The notes under the pieces: model-generated | The model's input: only the letters and a program-made list of their open reading frames with translations | Databases searched by the model: none | Told to the model about the DNA's origin: nothing | In this document: one piece after another, positions 24,786 through 37,900 of the stretch | Position numbering within the stretch: the first letter of the stretch is position 1 | Layout of the letters: every line of letters starts with the position of its first letter | Translations under genes and position numbers: made by a program | DNA from: Eudromia elegans | Taxonomy: Eukaryota > Chordata > Aves > Tinamiformes > Tinamidae | Assembly (NCBI GenBank): GCA_003342815.1 | Contig: PTEX01000013.1 | Coordinates: 2,299,067 to 2,363,066, forward strand | Reading direction: 5' to 3' | Length of the DNA: 64,000 nt

Positions 24786-25846
24786 AACCGGGTGCTCACC
24801 ACCCATTCCCATAAAGCTTTGTGAGAATCAGCTTATGGCCAAGAATGACCCGGCTCTGGGCGGGCTGCTGCTGGCCCCAGGGCAGCCATCACTGTGCCAG
24901 GCCGTGCAGTTCTGAGGGGAAAACTGCCCGATTCTTAGTTGCTTGTGCAGTGGAACTAGCAGGCAGCAGAGAAGCCACAGCCTCTTTTGGTGGTCACACG
25001 TACACCCTTCCTACACGGAAGCCCACGCAGGGGCAAGGGCCTAGATGCTGCTATAGCAGCGTTAGGAAGGTCTGGGCTGAAGACCTCGTCCGTCTCGGCA
25101 GACTCGTGTAGCTGCAGCAAACTAGTCAAGCCATGCTGCTTCCCATGGTGCAGGTCCGGCCAGGTGCCGTGTCCCATCCCTGGGGTGCAAGGGCCAAATC
25201 ACCCCAGGAGTGGGGGTACCCATGCGGGCTCCGCTGCGGCAGCTTCGGTCCAAGGTGCTCAAAATCCTGGGTCTTGTGGAGCAACGGCTGGACAAGGACT
25301 CCTTCCTTGTGTCCCGCTCCCCTAAGGCAAGGCTGGCCCAGCAGCCCCTGGGGGAGAGGTTACTCCACCGCAGCTCGAGAGGGGCCACAGTGGAAACACC
25401 AGGGCTTCCGCGTGGGCTCTCCTGTTCCTGGCAGGACCGCAGCAACATGCAAGGTGTGTGTGGGTCCAAGCCCCACATCAGCCACCCTTGACCTCCGCCC
25501 CTCCTGCTGTGGCAGGGGCTGGAGCAGCTGGGCTGTGCGGCGCGCCGAGTTGATCCCGCTGGGGCCCTTGGGCTGGGCCTTGGACTGCGGGCTCTTGCCA
25601 TGGGGACGTTGCCAGTGTTGGCACCAGGCTGGCCATCAGGGCCTGTTGGGAAGGACGCAGGACACGCTGTGCTGCACCCTTAGCGCCTCTGCTCCCCACG
25701 CAGTCATGGCGGGAGTCACCGATACGCCCGTGCCATGGTGTCCTCCTCCCTGCCCACAGCTCCAGCCTGTGGCTAGCTGGCTGCTGGAAACAACAGATGC
25801 CCCATCCTTCCTCGCACCTCTGCTGCATAAGGGGCTGCAGCCGGTG

Positions 25847-25939
25847 TCACCGCAGCAGCAGCAGCAGTGCCAGGGGCAGCAGGAGCATTGCCGGCGACAC
25901 TGGGATCTCCGCAGCACCACCGCAGTCCTGGGCGTTTTC
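25847..25939 (-). CDS. CACNA2D4: CACNA2D4 terminal exon: GPI-type tail and stop
   Basis: Thirty codons and a TGA stop (25847-25849). [15 protein letters not shown] precedes a hydrophobic end of Met, Pro and many Leu. Small residues (CGGAA) followed by a spacer and a Leu-rich terminus fit a GPI-attachment signal, as proposed for alpha2delta proteins. The Leu run is coded by five consecutive CTG codons (CAG repeat on the + strand). The acceptor is ccttcccag. Confidence 0.95.
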   Translation of the reverse strand, partial: ENAQDCGGAAEIPVSPAMLLLPLALLLLLR

Positions 25940-28900
25940 CTGGGAAGGAGACCAGACGTGAGCCTGCTTGCCGCCACGGTGGCAGTGCTCAGCGGAACGG
26001 CTCACCACAAAGCCCCTCACCGGGCCCTGTCTCACACCCCACAGCCCAGCCCCTGCCCCCTGAGCGTGCCGCAGGAGCCGCTTCTGCAGCAGTGACACTG
26101 CCAGTGGGGCCCCTGTGCTCCTGCAGGGACCTCCTGCAGCTCCCTGGGGAGGCCTTGGTCCGAGGGCAGGTCGCTGTGCTCGCCCCGGCCTCGCAAGACA
26201 GGCAGCCCGGAGGGGAGGCAGCGGGGCGAGCGCCCTGTGCCATGCAGAGGTGCCCAGGCCGCGTTCCCCTGAGCGGCACTGAAGCTGCAAGGAGCGGCAG
26301 CAGCAGCGGGCGCACTTCAAGTAAGCAACTCCCCACAGAGCAGTCCCGCTGCCGCCTGAACGAAGCCCTTCCCGCCGGCACGGATGCGAAGCCCCCTTGC
26401 CGGGAAGCCAGGGGCCGCGCGCACCCTCCCTGGTACCTCAGGGTGGAAGGCGTGGCAGCTGTCCGGGCGGCGCCGCAGCTTCTGCGAGCGCATCCGCTCG
26501 CACTTCACTGATGCGTTATGTGCGCCGCGTTAAGGACAGGCGTAGAGGCGGGCGAGGGACACGCGCCGAGGGGCCTCCCGCGCGCCACGGGGCAGGAGGG
26601 AAGGGCTGCGGCGGCTGCACGCCCCCACGTTAACACACCACTGTGCCCCACTCTAGTGGGCAGGGCTGTCTACCCCACTCCATCATGCCTCAGCCCTGCT
26701 CCCCATTGTGCTCCTGGCCGTCCCCCGAGCTGGGTCTTGCCCCCCGCCTCCTTTCCCTTCCCCCGTGGCGATCCCTGTGGCAGCGGGTTGGCAGCCCGGC
26801 AAAGGCAGGCCCAGCAGGAGCCCTGCAGGCCTGCTGCACGTGGAAGGATATATTTGACTTCTCGTGCGCTCATCAGGACGGGCGGGAAGACGCTGCAGTC
26901 GCAGGTGGCGTCCGTGACGAGGAGCAGCAGGTTACTGCTGGCAATCTGCTGGGCCACAAACATCCTGCGGAGAGAGAAGCACGAGAGGGACGTCACAGGA
27001 GTCCCGCTGCAGAGACCAAGCAGCAGCCCCGGCATCACCCAGCCCTGCCTGCCGGAGCAAAGGAACGCAAGGGAAAGGCACACCTCAGGAAAGGATGCCA
27101 GCAGATAGAGACACAGCAGGCAGCTGGGGAACGGGGCCTGGGGTGTTATTTAGACACCTTTTTGTGTGCAGGAACATCCCAACCAGCTCAGATTCCCCGG
27201 TGTGTGCTAGGCACAAAGGCTGGAATCAGAACCAAACGCCAACCAACTCCAAGGGGCCCCATAACCGCACTCCTCCTAACACACATTCACGTGCTCACGG
27301 AAATGGGACAGCCTGCACCAGCTGTGGTCAGAAAAGCAGCTCACATCTGAGAGGTCCCACTACCAGGTGGCGGTCTGCCCATTTAACAAATAGTACTGCA
27401 TGTACTCGTACAACGCAGGTATGTTGTCCTGCAAAGGGCAGATTTTTGCTCAGTTTCCTGTTATCTGAGTGAGAAATGGAAGATCCCATAAGGTCATTCA
27501 TTATATTTGTGAGATAGGACTCACCACAGGCTGTTTGTTTGCCTCCTGACGTGAGAGAAAACCCAGTGACGCCTCCATTTGCAGGCCCAAGTTTGCCTGC
27601 CCCTTGGCCTCCTTGTAGAAGGAGCAGAACACAAATGTGCCCGGCGCCGCTCAGCAGCACGTGCCGAGGAGGACGTGCCTGGGTGCAGCTGTCTGCGCGT
27701 GATGAGGGCTGAGGGACGGGGCCGTGCTGCTGGTTGTGGAGGGCCGGCGGGGCAGGAAGGCTCGCGCGGGCGCAGCAGGGCGTGTGTGGGTGCCGCGTGG
27801 CCCACGTCCGAGGACGTGGGTGAGACGGGAGTGCTCCCATGTGCATGGGGGTGTGCACGTGTGCCCCTGGCATGGAGGAGGGCAGCGGTGGCACACGCAG
27901 GGTGCCTGGTGCTGCTGCCAGCAGGACGGCCACACTGCACCTTGGTTGTGTCCCTGGCTGTCCCTGCTAAGCCTCTTGCAGCCAAGCAGGAGGTTTCTGC
28001 ATCCGGCCGTAGAAATACAGGTTTATGAGGGCAACCACCCCCTGTTTCCCTGGTTACTCACTACTTACACTCCAGTCTCTAAAGTTTTGTTTTATATATT
28101 CAGTTTTAGAGCCTTGGCAGAGGTGCTGATGTCAAACACGCAGCGTGTGACCCCCTCCTGAATATTCCTGACTGGTGACCGTTTCTGGAGCTTTGACAGG
28201 CAGGCTTTAACCCACGCACAAACCCTGTGATCAGGAGGGAGGTGCCCCATGTGCAGGACTGAGAGACAACTTCTCACCCTCTGTGGTGGATGTCAATGCT
28301 CAGAATGAAGCACGAAGGCTCCTGTGCCACTGGGAACAGCCTGGGGCTGCTAACATGAGGAGGACCCGTATGCCCGAGCAGGCCTGAGGCGAAGAGCCCG
28401 TGTCTGAACTCTCCTGTCGTTGAGGGGAAGGAGGCAAACGGGACACAGTATCCAGAACTTGCAGCCCAGCCTCATACTTTGGCTACCAAGGAGCTGACCA
28501 ACACTCAGTGAATTGAGTGGGGCGGGAAGCAAGATTCCAGCCTCATGGTACCGCGATAATCCAGCCTCCCCCTTCTCGCCATTCAGGAGGCTGAGGAGTG
28601 CAGAAATCCTGGGCTGGGACCATCCGCAGGCTCTCCCCTGGAGGCGGGTGCCGGCCCCACGCCTGCTGGAGGGGGCGGCAGCGAGGCCAGCTCGGCCGAG
28701 GCCAGTCTGCGCATGTTCCCTGCTGTGGGGACGCCTTGCCCTGCACTGCACCAACGGGGCTGTGCGGGGCTCTCACCCACTCCCCCAGGGCTGCCCACGG
28801 CTTGTTTCATCCACCCAATGGCTGCTGCTTTTTACCGAATCTGCGAGCGCTCCTAGAACAAAGCTTGGCAAGGCCTGTGTTTCATAAAGCCATGCTGACT

Positions 28901-31900
28901 AGCACAGGCTCTGTTCCTAACCTTTAATTCTTTCCTGTAGTCGGTCCAAGACTGAAGTCAGATGGGCTAGGCCTTTTTTTTTTTTTTTTTTCCTTTTTAA
29001 AGAGGGATTCCAGTTAGATCCATCTGGCCTCTTCTGTACATTTTTTGCTGGGAAAAGCTGGCTGTGGAAATTCATCCTTTCTTCACCTTCCCACATGTGA
29101 TTACTAATGGCGCTAGGCACTTTATAACTGCTGAAAATGGCCTCACTTCATAGTGACTTTTCTGTTATTTTTGACTCTTCATTCTCTTCAAAATGAAGAC
29201 GAAAAATAAAAAAGTGTATCTATCTTTTGTTTTTTCCTGTCAAAAAATAGAAAAGAGGAAAAATACTCTCTTATTCTGCAGCCCTCTCTGCTCATTTACA
29301 GATGGTTTATCTTTTTTACCCAGGAGTTTCAATATCTGGCTGTCCCACCTCTGTGCTGGCCCAGGCAGTGCCTGTGGCTCCCTGTGTCCTATGGGCTGGT
29401 GGCAGGGGGAAGCCCCAAGGAGAGGGAAGCCGTGGCTCTTACTTTTGGCAATCTCCACACTCAATCAGCCCGTTGGTCTCCTTGATAGCTGCCTCGTACA
29501 CGAAGACGGGGTACTCGGTGTCACAGGGCTGCAAGGTCTCGTGCTTCTTATGCCTGTGGGCTATCGCCGTGGGGAGGAGACAAGACAGCAGCGTTAGGGG
29601 CTCGCGAGGGAGACGCCTCTATGGAGGGGGCATGCGGGTGGGAACAGAGGCCGTCCTGCTCTGTGTCCCCTCTGATGGTGGCCCTGCAGAGATCCCCGCT
29701 CCCACTAGGTGGTGCGGGAAACCCGGTCTATGGGAGCAACGTGCCCGACATCCCCTCTGGGCTCCCTGCGGCAGGGCTGGCGCCTGCCTTGCGCAAAGGG
29801 GCACCTCCGCCCGCACATGGGACACGGTACCTGGGACACTCGTACCGCTGTGCTCAAGACAGAGGGCCCCACACCAGCCATGAAGGCCCCAAACTAATTG
29901 CGGGGTGAGCGGGAGCCCGATTGCCTCCTCGCCTTACAGAGCCTCCCCAGGGAGCCCGGGGCCTCCGTGCAGGAGTTCAGTGGAGTCTTCCTTTCCCAAA
30001 CAGAGCCCTGCTCGCACTGGGCCAGGCTGGCAATTATTTTTCTGCCACAGGCGATAGTGCAGCCAGCTCCCGCCTCTGTCACTCGCCGGGGAGCGTCTTC
30101 CATCCAAGGGTGAGGCTTTGTTGCCAGGGAAGAGGCGGCCGTGGCTCAAACAACATGGAGTAGGAGACATGGTTTCCAAATGAGTGCTGGGGGCTGAGCA
30201 CAAGGGGCTCCCGCACAGCCCGCTGCCTACACGGTGGCTGCAAGCGCTGCTGCACGCGACGGGCAGCGGGAGAGTCCCTCTGATCTGGAGGGCCACCAGC
30301 TGCTGCTTTGTGGCAGCCCCAGCACTGATCGTTTATAGAAAAATGCAGCAACAGAGGCTTTAATCAGTAAAAAAATGAAGTCTGGTATGGCAAGAAGGCA
30401 CCAGGATATCATCAATGATACCGCTGAGCAATCCATGCTGCTGTAAAACCCAGGGGTCCTCACTGAGACCCCTGCCCTCCTCTCCTGTGGCTCTGCTGAA
30501 GGATGCAGCTGGGGCAGGCACCAGCTCAGGGAGCTTGCCGTTTAAGCAATATGGATTACGGCAGGGAAACACAAGAAGGATGGTTCTTTTCTCTGCCAGT
30601 GGAGATCCAGGGACATCAGACATCCATTAAGAGCCAAGAACTGCAGCCACATCTCCCCTCTGATGCCTCTAATGCCTTCAGCAGGTGATATGAAGTGTAT
30701 TTCAACCCTTCCCTGCAGTACAGAGTCTCTGGCAGTTGTGCCTTGTGCTTTCCTTCAAACTCTTTCTAAATACGTCGTACACGAGTCAGCCTCCTACTTA
30801 AACCCTTCCAGGCTCTGGGAACCACCTTTCAGTATCATGTTTGGGTTCAGCTTTCACAATTCCCAAAGCACACAAGGTTTGAGATGAGCATGCTGCTTTG
30901 CTATGTAGTCACCCTTAATTCATTTTAAATGAAAAGGCTCAGGGTCTGGGAGCAACTCTGTGGCCAGCCAGGAGCTCTCCGGCTGTGTGTGTGACCATCT
31001 GTGCAAACAGGCACCTAAAATAACCCACGCTGCAGAAGCACAAAAAGGCCTCTCCCATTTTTACTAATAGAGAACTGTTTGTACTAGGATGTGCCGTAGA
31101 GATGAATATTCCTAAGGCTATTTGGGATGGGTGGTAAAATATGCTATTACTGAGTCAAATTTCAAAGTAGGATTAGACATTTCTGGTAAAACATGCAGGA
31201 TATCTCCATTTATGCTCTAATGCTTTCCTGCTCACACTAGGTATGAAGAACTAACCATTTGCCACTGAAGTCCCTGATAGCAGAAGGAGGATGGAAAACA
31301 GAGTGGGAACGTTTTCCTTTAGCCATATTTTGCCGTACTAATGCCTATGAAAAATAACTAACTTCAAAACACAAGGCCACATCTCACAGCCTGTGCCCAG
31401 CACTGAGCCTTTTGAGGAACACACTTGTTGCAAGACCACGTATTTACCCTAAGCCAATGACCTCTCAGTGTCCTGTCTTGTTAAATTTGGTTCATAGCAC
31501 TGTGCTCACCATGATCTTCATAGAAGCAGAGCCTTTGGAGTCAGACTCTGCCATTCCCTGCGCAAAACAGCACCTGTGATGGCAATAAAGTTGATCTGAT
31601 AAAGGTATGGTACAAGTGTCTGCCAGAATTTAGCAAACTGCTCATGCCAGGAGTTACAAAGACACAACAGAGCCTCAATCCAACCGCTCAGTTTTCCTCC
31701 TCAGTATAGAATTCGCTTCTCCGTTGGCTTCAGCTTCTTGGTGTAACATCATCAAACCTAGTGGAGTAACAGCTGTGTAAAAAATAAGTGGAGTAAAGAG
31801 TGTGGAGAGCAAGTAGGGGGTGACTCAGATCTCTGGCTTCGAAAAAATGGAAGGGAAGGAGATTTGAGGCCTCCCAACTTCAGTCAGTATTGAATGAAGG

Positions 31901-34900
31901 CTGCTGTGCTGCTGCTGGCACTCCCAGGGGCAGGCTGTGTGTCTGAAGGTAAGTGACTGCACCAGCTTTAGCTCCTTCAGGAGCACTTGGGACACTGGTA
32001 GTATGGGCTAAGTCACTACAGAAATTACACTTTTGTTTGCAGTCTTTTATAAACACCTGCAATTCAGTTTGCTCTGGGTTAACCTCATCATGTGCACTAA
32101 GCTGTATTTTTAAACTGTGTTAAATCAGCAGAAGTCCCCTGCATACAGCATCTTAAATCAGTTTCTTGGCAAAGGCTAAATATAAACAAGCCACTTCAAA
32201 ATCTCCCGACTTCTGCACAGGGACAAGACGGGCCTAAGACAGAGATTATGCCTGAGCTTTCTGCCTCTTGTTTTGTCTGGAAGCAGTGCAGCTGCAGAAG
32301 CGTTCAGCAGTTCAGCTGAGCCCAGGAGCATGTACGTTGGCAGTGTTACACTTGGGCTGAGCCTCTGCGTGCACATGCTGGACATGAAAACGTTATCAGC
32401 AGCTCCAAGAGTCTGGCGGTCAGGGATTAGTAAACAGTCAAGGGAGCTGATAACAAATTGCAAACTTTATAGCAAAGAGTGAGTTAATTCCAGGCTGTCA
32501 TTGCTACCATCTGCACTTCCACAAAGGCTTTGGCAGGCACTTGGCAACCAGTCCTTTTGAGCAGCAAAGGAAGCCGCTGCTCCCTGTTATGAACTATAGA
32601 GCCCAGATTGTGAACTCTTTCCCACCAGCATAAATCATGAACAATTACAGCCAAGTCAATGGATTTGCACTGGTGGAAATGAGACAAAACTTGCCACTAA
32701 GTTACAAATGCAAACTTCAAAGTACTAATTTCTTTGCAATACAATGTGCAGAACTTAATCAATTATCCTGTATATCCTTTGTGGACCTTATAATGCAGTC
32801 AAAAACATTTTTTTGACCTACAGAATTCTACAAATAGTCCTTTCTAGGCTGTGGCCCTTGGCTGAAAAATTTTTGTCTTAATTAAAGGCTTTCAGATCTG
32901 CAACAATTTCCATAAAAGTAGAAGCCCTTTTACACACACAGACAGGAATGAGGTGCCGAGAGCAGTGAGCAATCTATGGAAGCAAACACGTCTTCTCTCC
33001 ATCACCGAAAGCAGACTTGCACGATAAGTTATGCCCATATTCCAGCTGCAAGTCTTGCCTTCCCAGAAAGCAAGACAACTTGGGAGCAATACAATCAGAG
33101 CTGCGGAGCTGGAGTTGCACATTCAGCTAAGGGTGAGCATTAGATCCTCGACCATTAATTCTTCCGTATATATCCCTGCATAAATGCATACTCAATTTCT
33201 CTCTCACAAAATGTCTCCTTCTCTCCATACACCAGCCTTGGCAGGCAGTCAAGAAACTGTTAACATCTCTGGCAAAAATCTGCAGCCCATTCTTAACAAC
33301 ATGTGCAATCCATTCCTTCCAGCCCCAACAGTATTCTTCCCTGCTGCTACTCCCCCCAACACACATGGACAATCATTTTTTTCCTCCATGCTCCCTTTCT
33401 CATCCTCCTCTTCATCCATGAAGACACATTCCATTGGTCTCTGTTTCTCTCATGCATACATCTTGCTGGGCAGAGAGCAAATCAGTGAACACGAGCTAGA
33501 CATGGAGGCAGTGAGATAGATACAAACACAGCCGGTCTGGACTGTGTCTGCAGGGAGTCCTAACTTGCCTCTAGGAATAGATTTATGAGCTAGAGTATAT
33601 GCTATCAGTTAAACTGATTGAACATTATACTGCATTACCCTAGAGCTGGGCTGCTATTCATCAGGAGCTGTGCCATGGGGTGTGGATAAGAAGACTTAAG
33701 TTGCTTCTTAGTATCTGAAGTTTAAATATAGTCCATATTGCAAGAAGGCACAGTTTTTGTTAAGAACTTCCCGTTAAAAGCACTTGTTTTTAGCAAGATG
33801 CCTGAAATGATTGGGGCGGCTGGGAACCGAAACGAAGGATACGTCCCATTACAGGTGTTAAGGGCCCTCCTACGCTGCCACAGTGAGTGATGGTTTTGTC
33901 TTGGCCTGCACTCTCTGAGGAGACTGGTGAGTCCCTTCGTTCACTGGCTTCCCAGGGACAGACCTCCAGGCACCAGCTCAGACAGCTGAACGGGTAGCAG
34001 CACTGCTTGCTTCTTCTCACTGCACCACAAGGAAATACAGCCCGGCACTACGGCATTGCTGTGAAACCCTTCTGCAAGTTTCATATTGCCCAAGAGAGAA
34101 GTGGAAAAACGTCTTTCCTAGACTGGGTTCTCCAGCTAAATCCTAATCTTTTTGTTGCTAGACAGTTCTACTTACAGTGATGGAAAACAGCCTTGGCTGG
34201 ACAAATCACGTAACACGCACACATGATGAAGATGGAGCCACATGACAGATTCATATGATGACAGCACAACGAGGAGATGAATTCGTATGCAGAGGTCATG
34301 GAAGTGATGCGAGAGAGAGATGAAGAAAGCAGAAAAGGAAATAGTGATGATTAGGGCAGGGTCAGAACCCCTTCCCTTCTGACCCACATCTCAAAGGTTA
34401 AAACAAATTTCAGCCGTTTACCATCCGTAACAGCTCTCAGCAGAAACACCAGGCCTCTAGCTCTGTCCTCCAGTAAGAGCTGCCACTCCAGCACCAACTG
34501 CTCAATACTGTGCTTGCCCCCTTGACTCCTCCTCCCCGACTCCTGCATGAAGCCATTCTCCTATCCTGACATGCAGTGCAGGATACCTGCAACTTCCAAC
34601 ACCACATCTGGTGATCCTCTTTGGAGGAGCCCAGTGGGACTTTAATGGGCACATATCACTGCCTCTGGTGGAAGTACCTTTAGTGTCGAACAACCAGTCT
34701 GGATGTAACAGCAGTATCTCCATTGCTGTGAAGAGCACTCCTTGTTGTTTCTTTAGGGCTGCCTCACAGCCATTTATATTCCCTGCATATGGGAGCAAAG
34801 ATGAGACCACAGAGGCTCTTGGGATCTTTTTAACAGGCAGCCTTGTAACTCATGGGTAGGTCACTGGATTTCAACCCAGCACTCATATCTCCCCACTTCT

Positions 34901-37900
34901 TCTGCTGCACTGAGTTGCTCTGCAATAGCACATCCTCTAGAGAGAGTTGAGTGGGAAAGCATAGACCCTTGAGGTGTTACTTGAACCAGCCAGTACAACT
35001 CAGTAGAGAAACCCACAGGGTAATTCAAGAAAGGATGTAAAGATATCACTTCTGTTTGAATTCTACAGGCACGCTGGTTAGTTTCCAGTGACCTCTGCTA
35101 AGCTCTGCAGAGCTGCTGGTCTCAGTGGTCCTGTCCCATAGACCACTCTCATGAAGGAATCGAGGGGAGCCTTTCAAAAGGAAGGACTCTGCAGCTGATA
35201 GAAGCTCTTGTCCCAGTGCATGCATGCTGGGGTGCTTGGAAAACAGACTCCCCAAACCTGCAATTTGGGAGAGGAAAGCAGCATTCTCTGAGACGCATGT
35301 TGCAGATCTTCACCCTGACAGCTCTGGTGCTTTGCTAGGCTGAGACAGGAGTGGCAGAGGTGGAAGAAGCAGTGCTGGGACACGGAGTGTGGGATCCAGA
35401 CGCTGCAGAGGGAGTTGCAAGGTGGGCACAGGGTGGTGCTCTAGCACGAAGCTGGCTTTGCCACGCAGCTGCTTCTGTTGCTGGTGGCTGCAGCGCTCGT
35501 GCTCTGGGGTGGTGGCACTCCTGTGTACTCACCATCTGCCAAGTTGTCTGACTGCCAGAAGCTACTCATGTTGAACTCCAAAAGGAAGCTGTCAAAAGAG
35601 CAAGAACAGAGGACACTTTTTCAGCAGTCTAGAGGGATGCAGGTGTCAGTGAGATGGCCCTGTGAGTATCAGTTCCAAAATGTTCACTATGAATTTTCTG
35701 TCAAGAGAAGTCTGAAATCTTTTCTTTTTCTTTTACTTTTTTTCCCCCCTTAGTATTCAATGCAATATAGTTAAGCACAAGGACTCCGGAGTAACTGGAT
35801 GGATATTTTCCAGAAGTACATAGTGTAAGTGGGCCTTGCTACTGAAGGAATGACTGTTGAGGGATTTGGTCACTGTGAGAGCCACCCAAGGAGCAGGCAT
35901 GGCAGGAAGTATCACACTGAATAATCTTGTAGCAATAAACTCAAGCCCTAGGATATGGATCTTTTGTTCAGCCTGGGCCCAACAGGCTGAGCAGTGGCAC
36001 TTTGATCCTAATTTGAGGCTCAGCTCTTGCTCCCGACCCCTGCAGTTTGAAGTGAGCCTGAAGCCACTACTTGGTTCCAGGGCTCCCCTCAGCCAGCTCT
36101 TTTCACCCTTGCCTGTCCCTCAGATCTGAGCTTGCTGGCTTCACTCTTTCTATCCTCACCTCCTGTGAAGTGCACATGTGCATTCATGTGACACGGGCAA
36201 GTGAGACAGGAAAGAGGACTGAGCATCAAGGAGCTGCTCCAGGCCTCAAGAGACCCGAGTCCTATTTCTGACTCTGCCACTTTGTACTCAGTGACCTCAG
36301 GTAAATCCCAGACCCACTCTGGGCCTCTGCCTCTCCGTTTGCAAAATGGGAATAGTAATAGTTTTGTGTCTCCCAGGAGCGAGGCACAGGCTCCGGGAGC
36401 ACAGAGCTGAATGTCACAGAAAGGCTGACAGGAATGTCCTACTCTGGGGCCGTGGGGCCCACGAAACTTGCAGTTTTCTCAGCTCTCACCCTTATTGGTC
36501 TGAGCCTCCCAAAAGCCCCTCTCTTTTTGTACTCACATGAGGAAATCACTTATCAGCCATTTCACTGCAGCTAGAAAGGCATAAATTGGCTGGAGAAGAA
36601 AAGAAAGAAAAAAGAAAAAAAGAGAGAAACACTGTAAGGATGTGGTCAGAGAATTTGTAATTGTTGTGCAGGACCCCACATATCAGACCAGTTCCCTCCA
36701 CTGGTCCAAACTCCCGAAGACAGACTGGAAATTCAAAGTCTGGGTGTCACTGGAAAATGCTCAAAATGCATCAAAAAGCAGCAGGGCTGCCTTGCTACTA
36801 ATAATATCCTCTCACCCCCTCCCAGGCAGGGTCAGGGAGTTTATCGCAAGTGTATGAAGGACTTTGAAGATATAATTGCTGGATGATTTCTCTCCAGTAT
36901 GGATGACCTTGAGAGCTCAGAGCGGGAGAGAAATACAGCTAAATGGGACACGACCAGTTTTGGATGCTTTTATATTCTGATGGCAAGCGGTGTTTCTGGG
37001 ACAAGCTACAGTATTGTCCAGGAGTTACTGTTATCTGCTATTGATTATGCTTGGCTGTGCTTTAATCCGGCTTCCCCTCAAAATGGCATTTCTACTTTCA
37101 TTTTCTTTCTTTTCAGCTACAAATTGAAAATTCATCATTGTGCCAGAGGCAATAGAGACACCTTTTCCTCATGATGATGATGTCTAATTCTCGCCTCTCC
37201 GTCTCCTAATCCCCCCTTCTCTGCAGCCTCCAAACAGATACAGAACACAAGATAATCTTCAATTACTGTTAACTCCCTTACTGTCAACCAAAATAAGCCA
37301 GCAAACGGTAAAATGTATAGATGGTTGGGAATTGGGTTGATTTTTCCTATGAACAGTGCAGATGAAAAATGCACTGCTTTGATGCCTTACTGTCCGAGGG
37401 TTTTGCTAGGAAGGGAAAGGGAGAGATGAGAGGATGAGAGCTGAATTTTCAAGCTGTTATTCTCCTCTCCACTTCTCTGATTTTAGCAACTCACCTTTTT
37501 TTTTGATATTTCTTTCAATACCACAAATCTATGGGGTACGATCAAGCAAATATTTTTACCACTATCAAAATACATTATCTATCCACACCAGGCTATTAGT
37601 TGCTAGTATAGCAATTACTAAAAAAAAAAAAAACAAAAAAAAAAAAAACCACACTATCAATTTTTTTTGAAAACACTGTTTAGTAGGAAAGAATGAGTCA
37701 TGCCTTTGAGACCTACTTCTAGCACACTTCATTATAGGTGTTAAAAAAAATGAACATAATATAATAAACACATTCCTGTAGAGGGTTGCTTTATTTTGAT
37801 CTGGATTAGTTTTGGATTAATTACTTAGTTCTGTCTGGCAAGGCCAGGTTAGGAAGGCAGAAGAGGATGAGATTGTTAGGCTGTATCAGACTAAGCGATT

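Larger units (their letters stand above)
19581..25846. other. Convergent intergenic region / CACNA2D4 3' UTR
   Basis: This GC-rich stretch lies between the 3' ends of ADIPOR2 (+) and CACNA2D4 (-). The part next to 25847 must include the CACNA2D4 3' UTR. No canonical AATAAA or ATTAAA on the - strand was seen in the first 2 kb downstream of the stop, so the UTR end is unplaced. The long open frames here are GC-driven and proline/alanine/arginine-rich, without family resemblance. It contains short tandem duplications (21342-21370; 22041-22072), a CpG-dense patch and a poly-A run (24755-24782). Confidence 0.65.

Noticed and set aside
25133..26095. 320-codon + strand open frame
   Set aside because: Antisense to the CACNA2D4 last exon and its GC-rich flank. 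No family resemblance, and the real exon is certain on the other strand.
28860..29030. Possible ancient LINE fragment around cataaagccatgctgact
   Set aside because: Some words look like a bird repeat, but the match is too short and diverged to support from memory.
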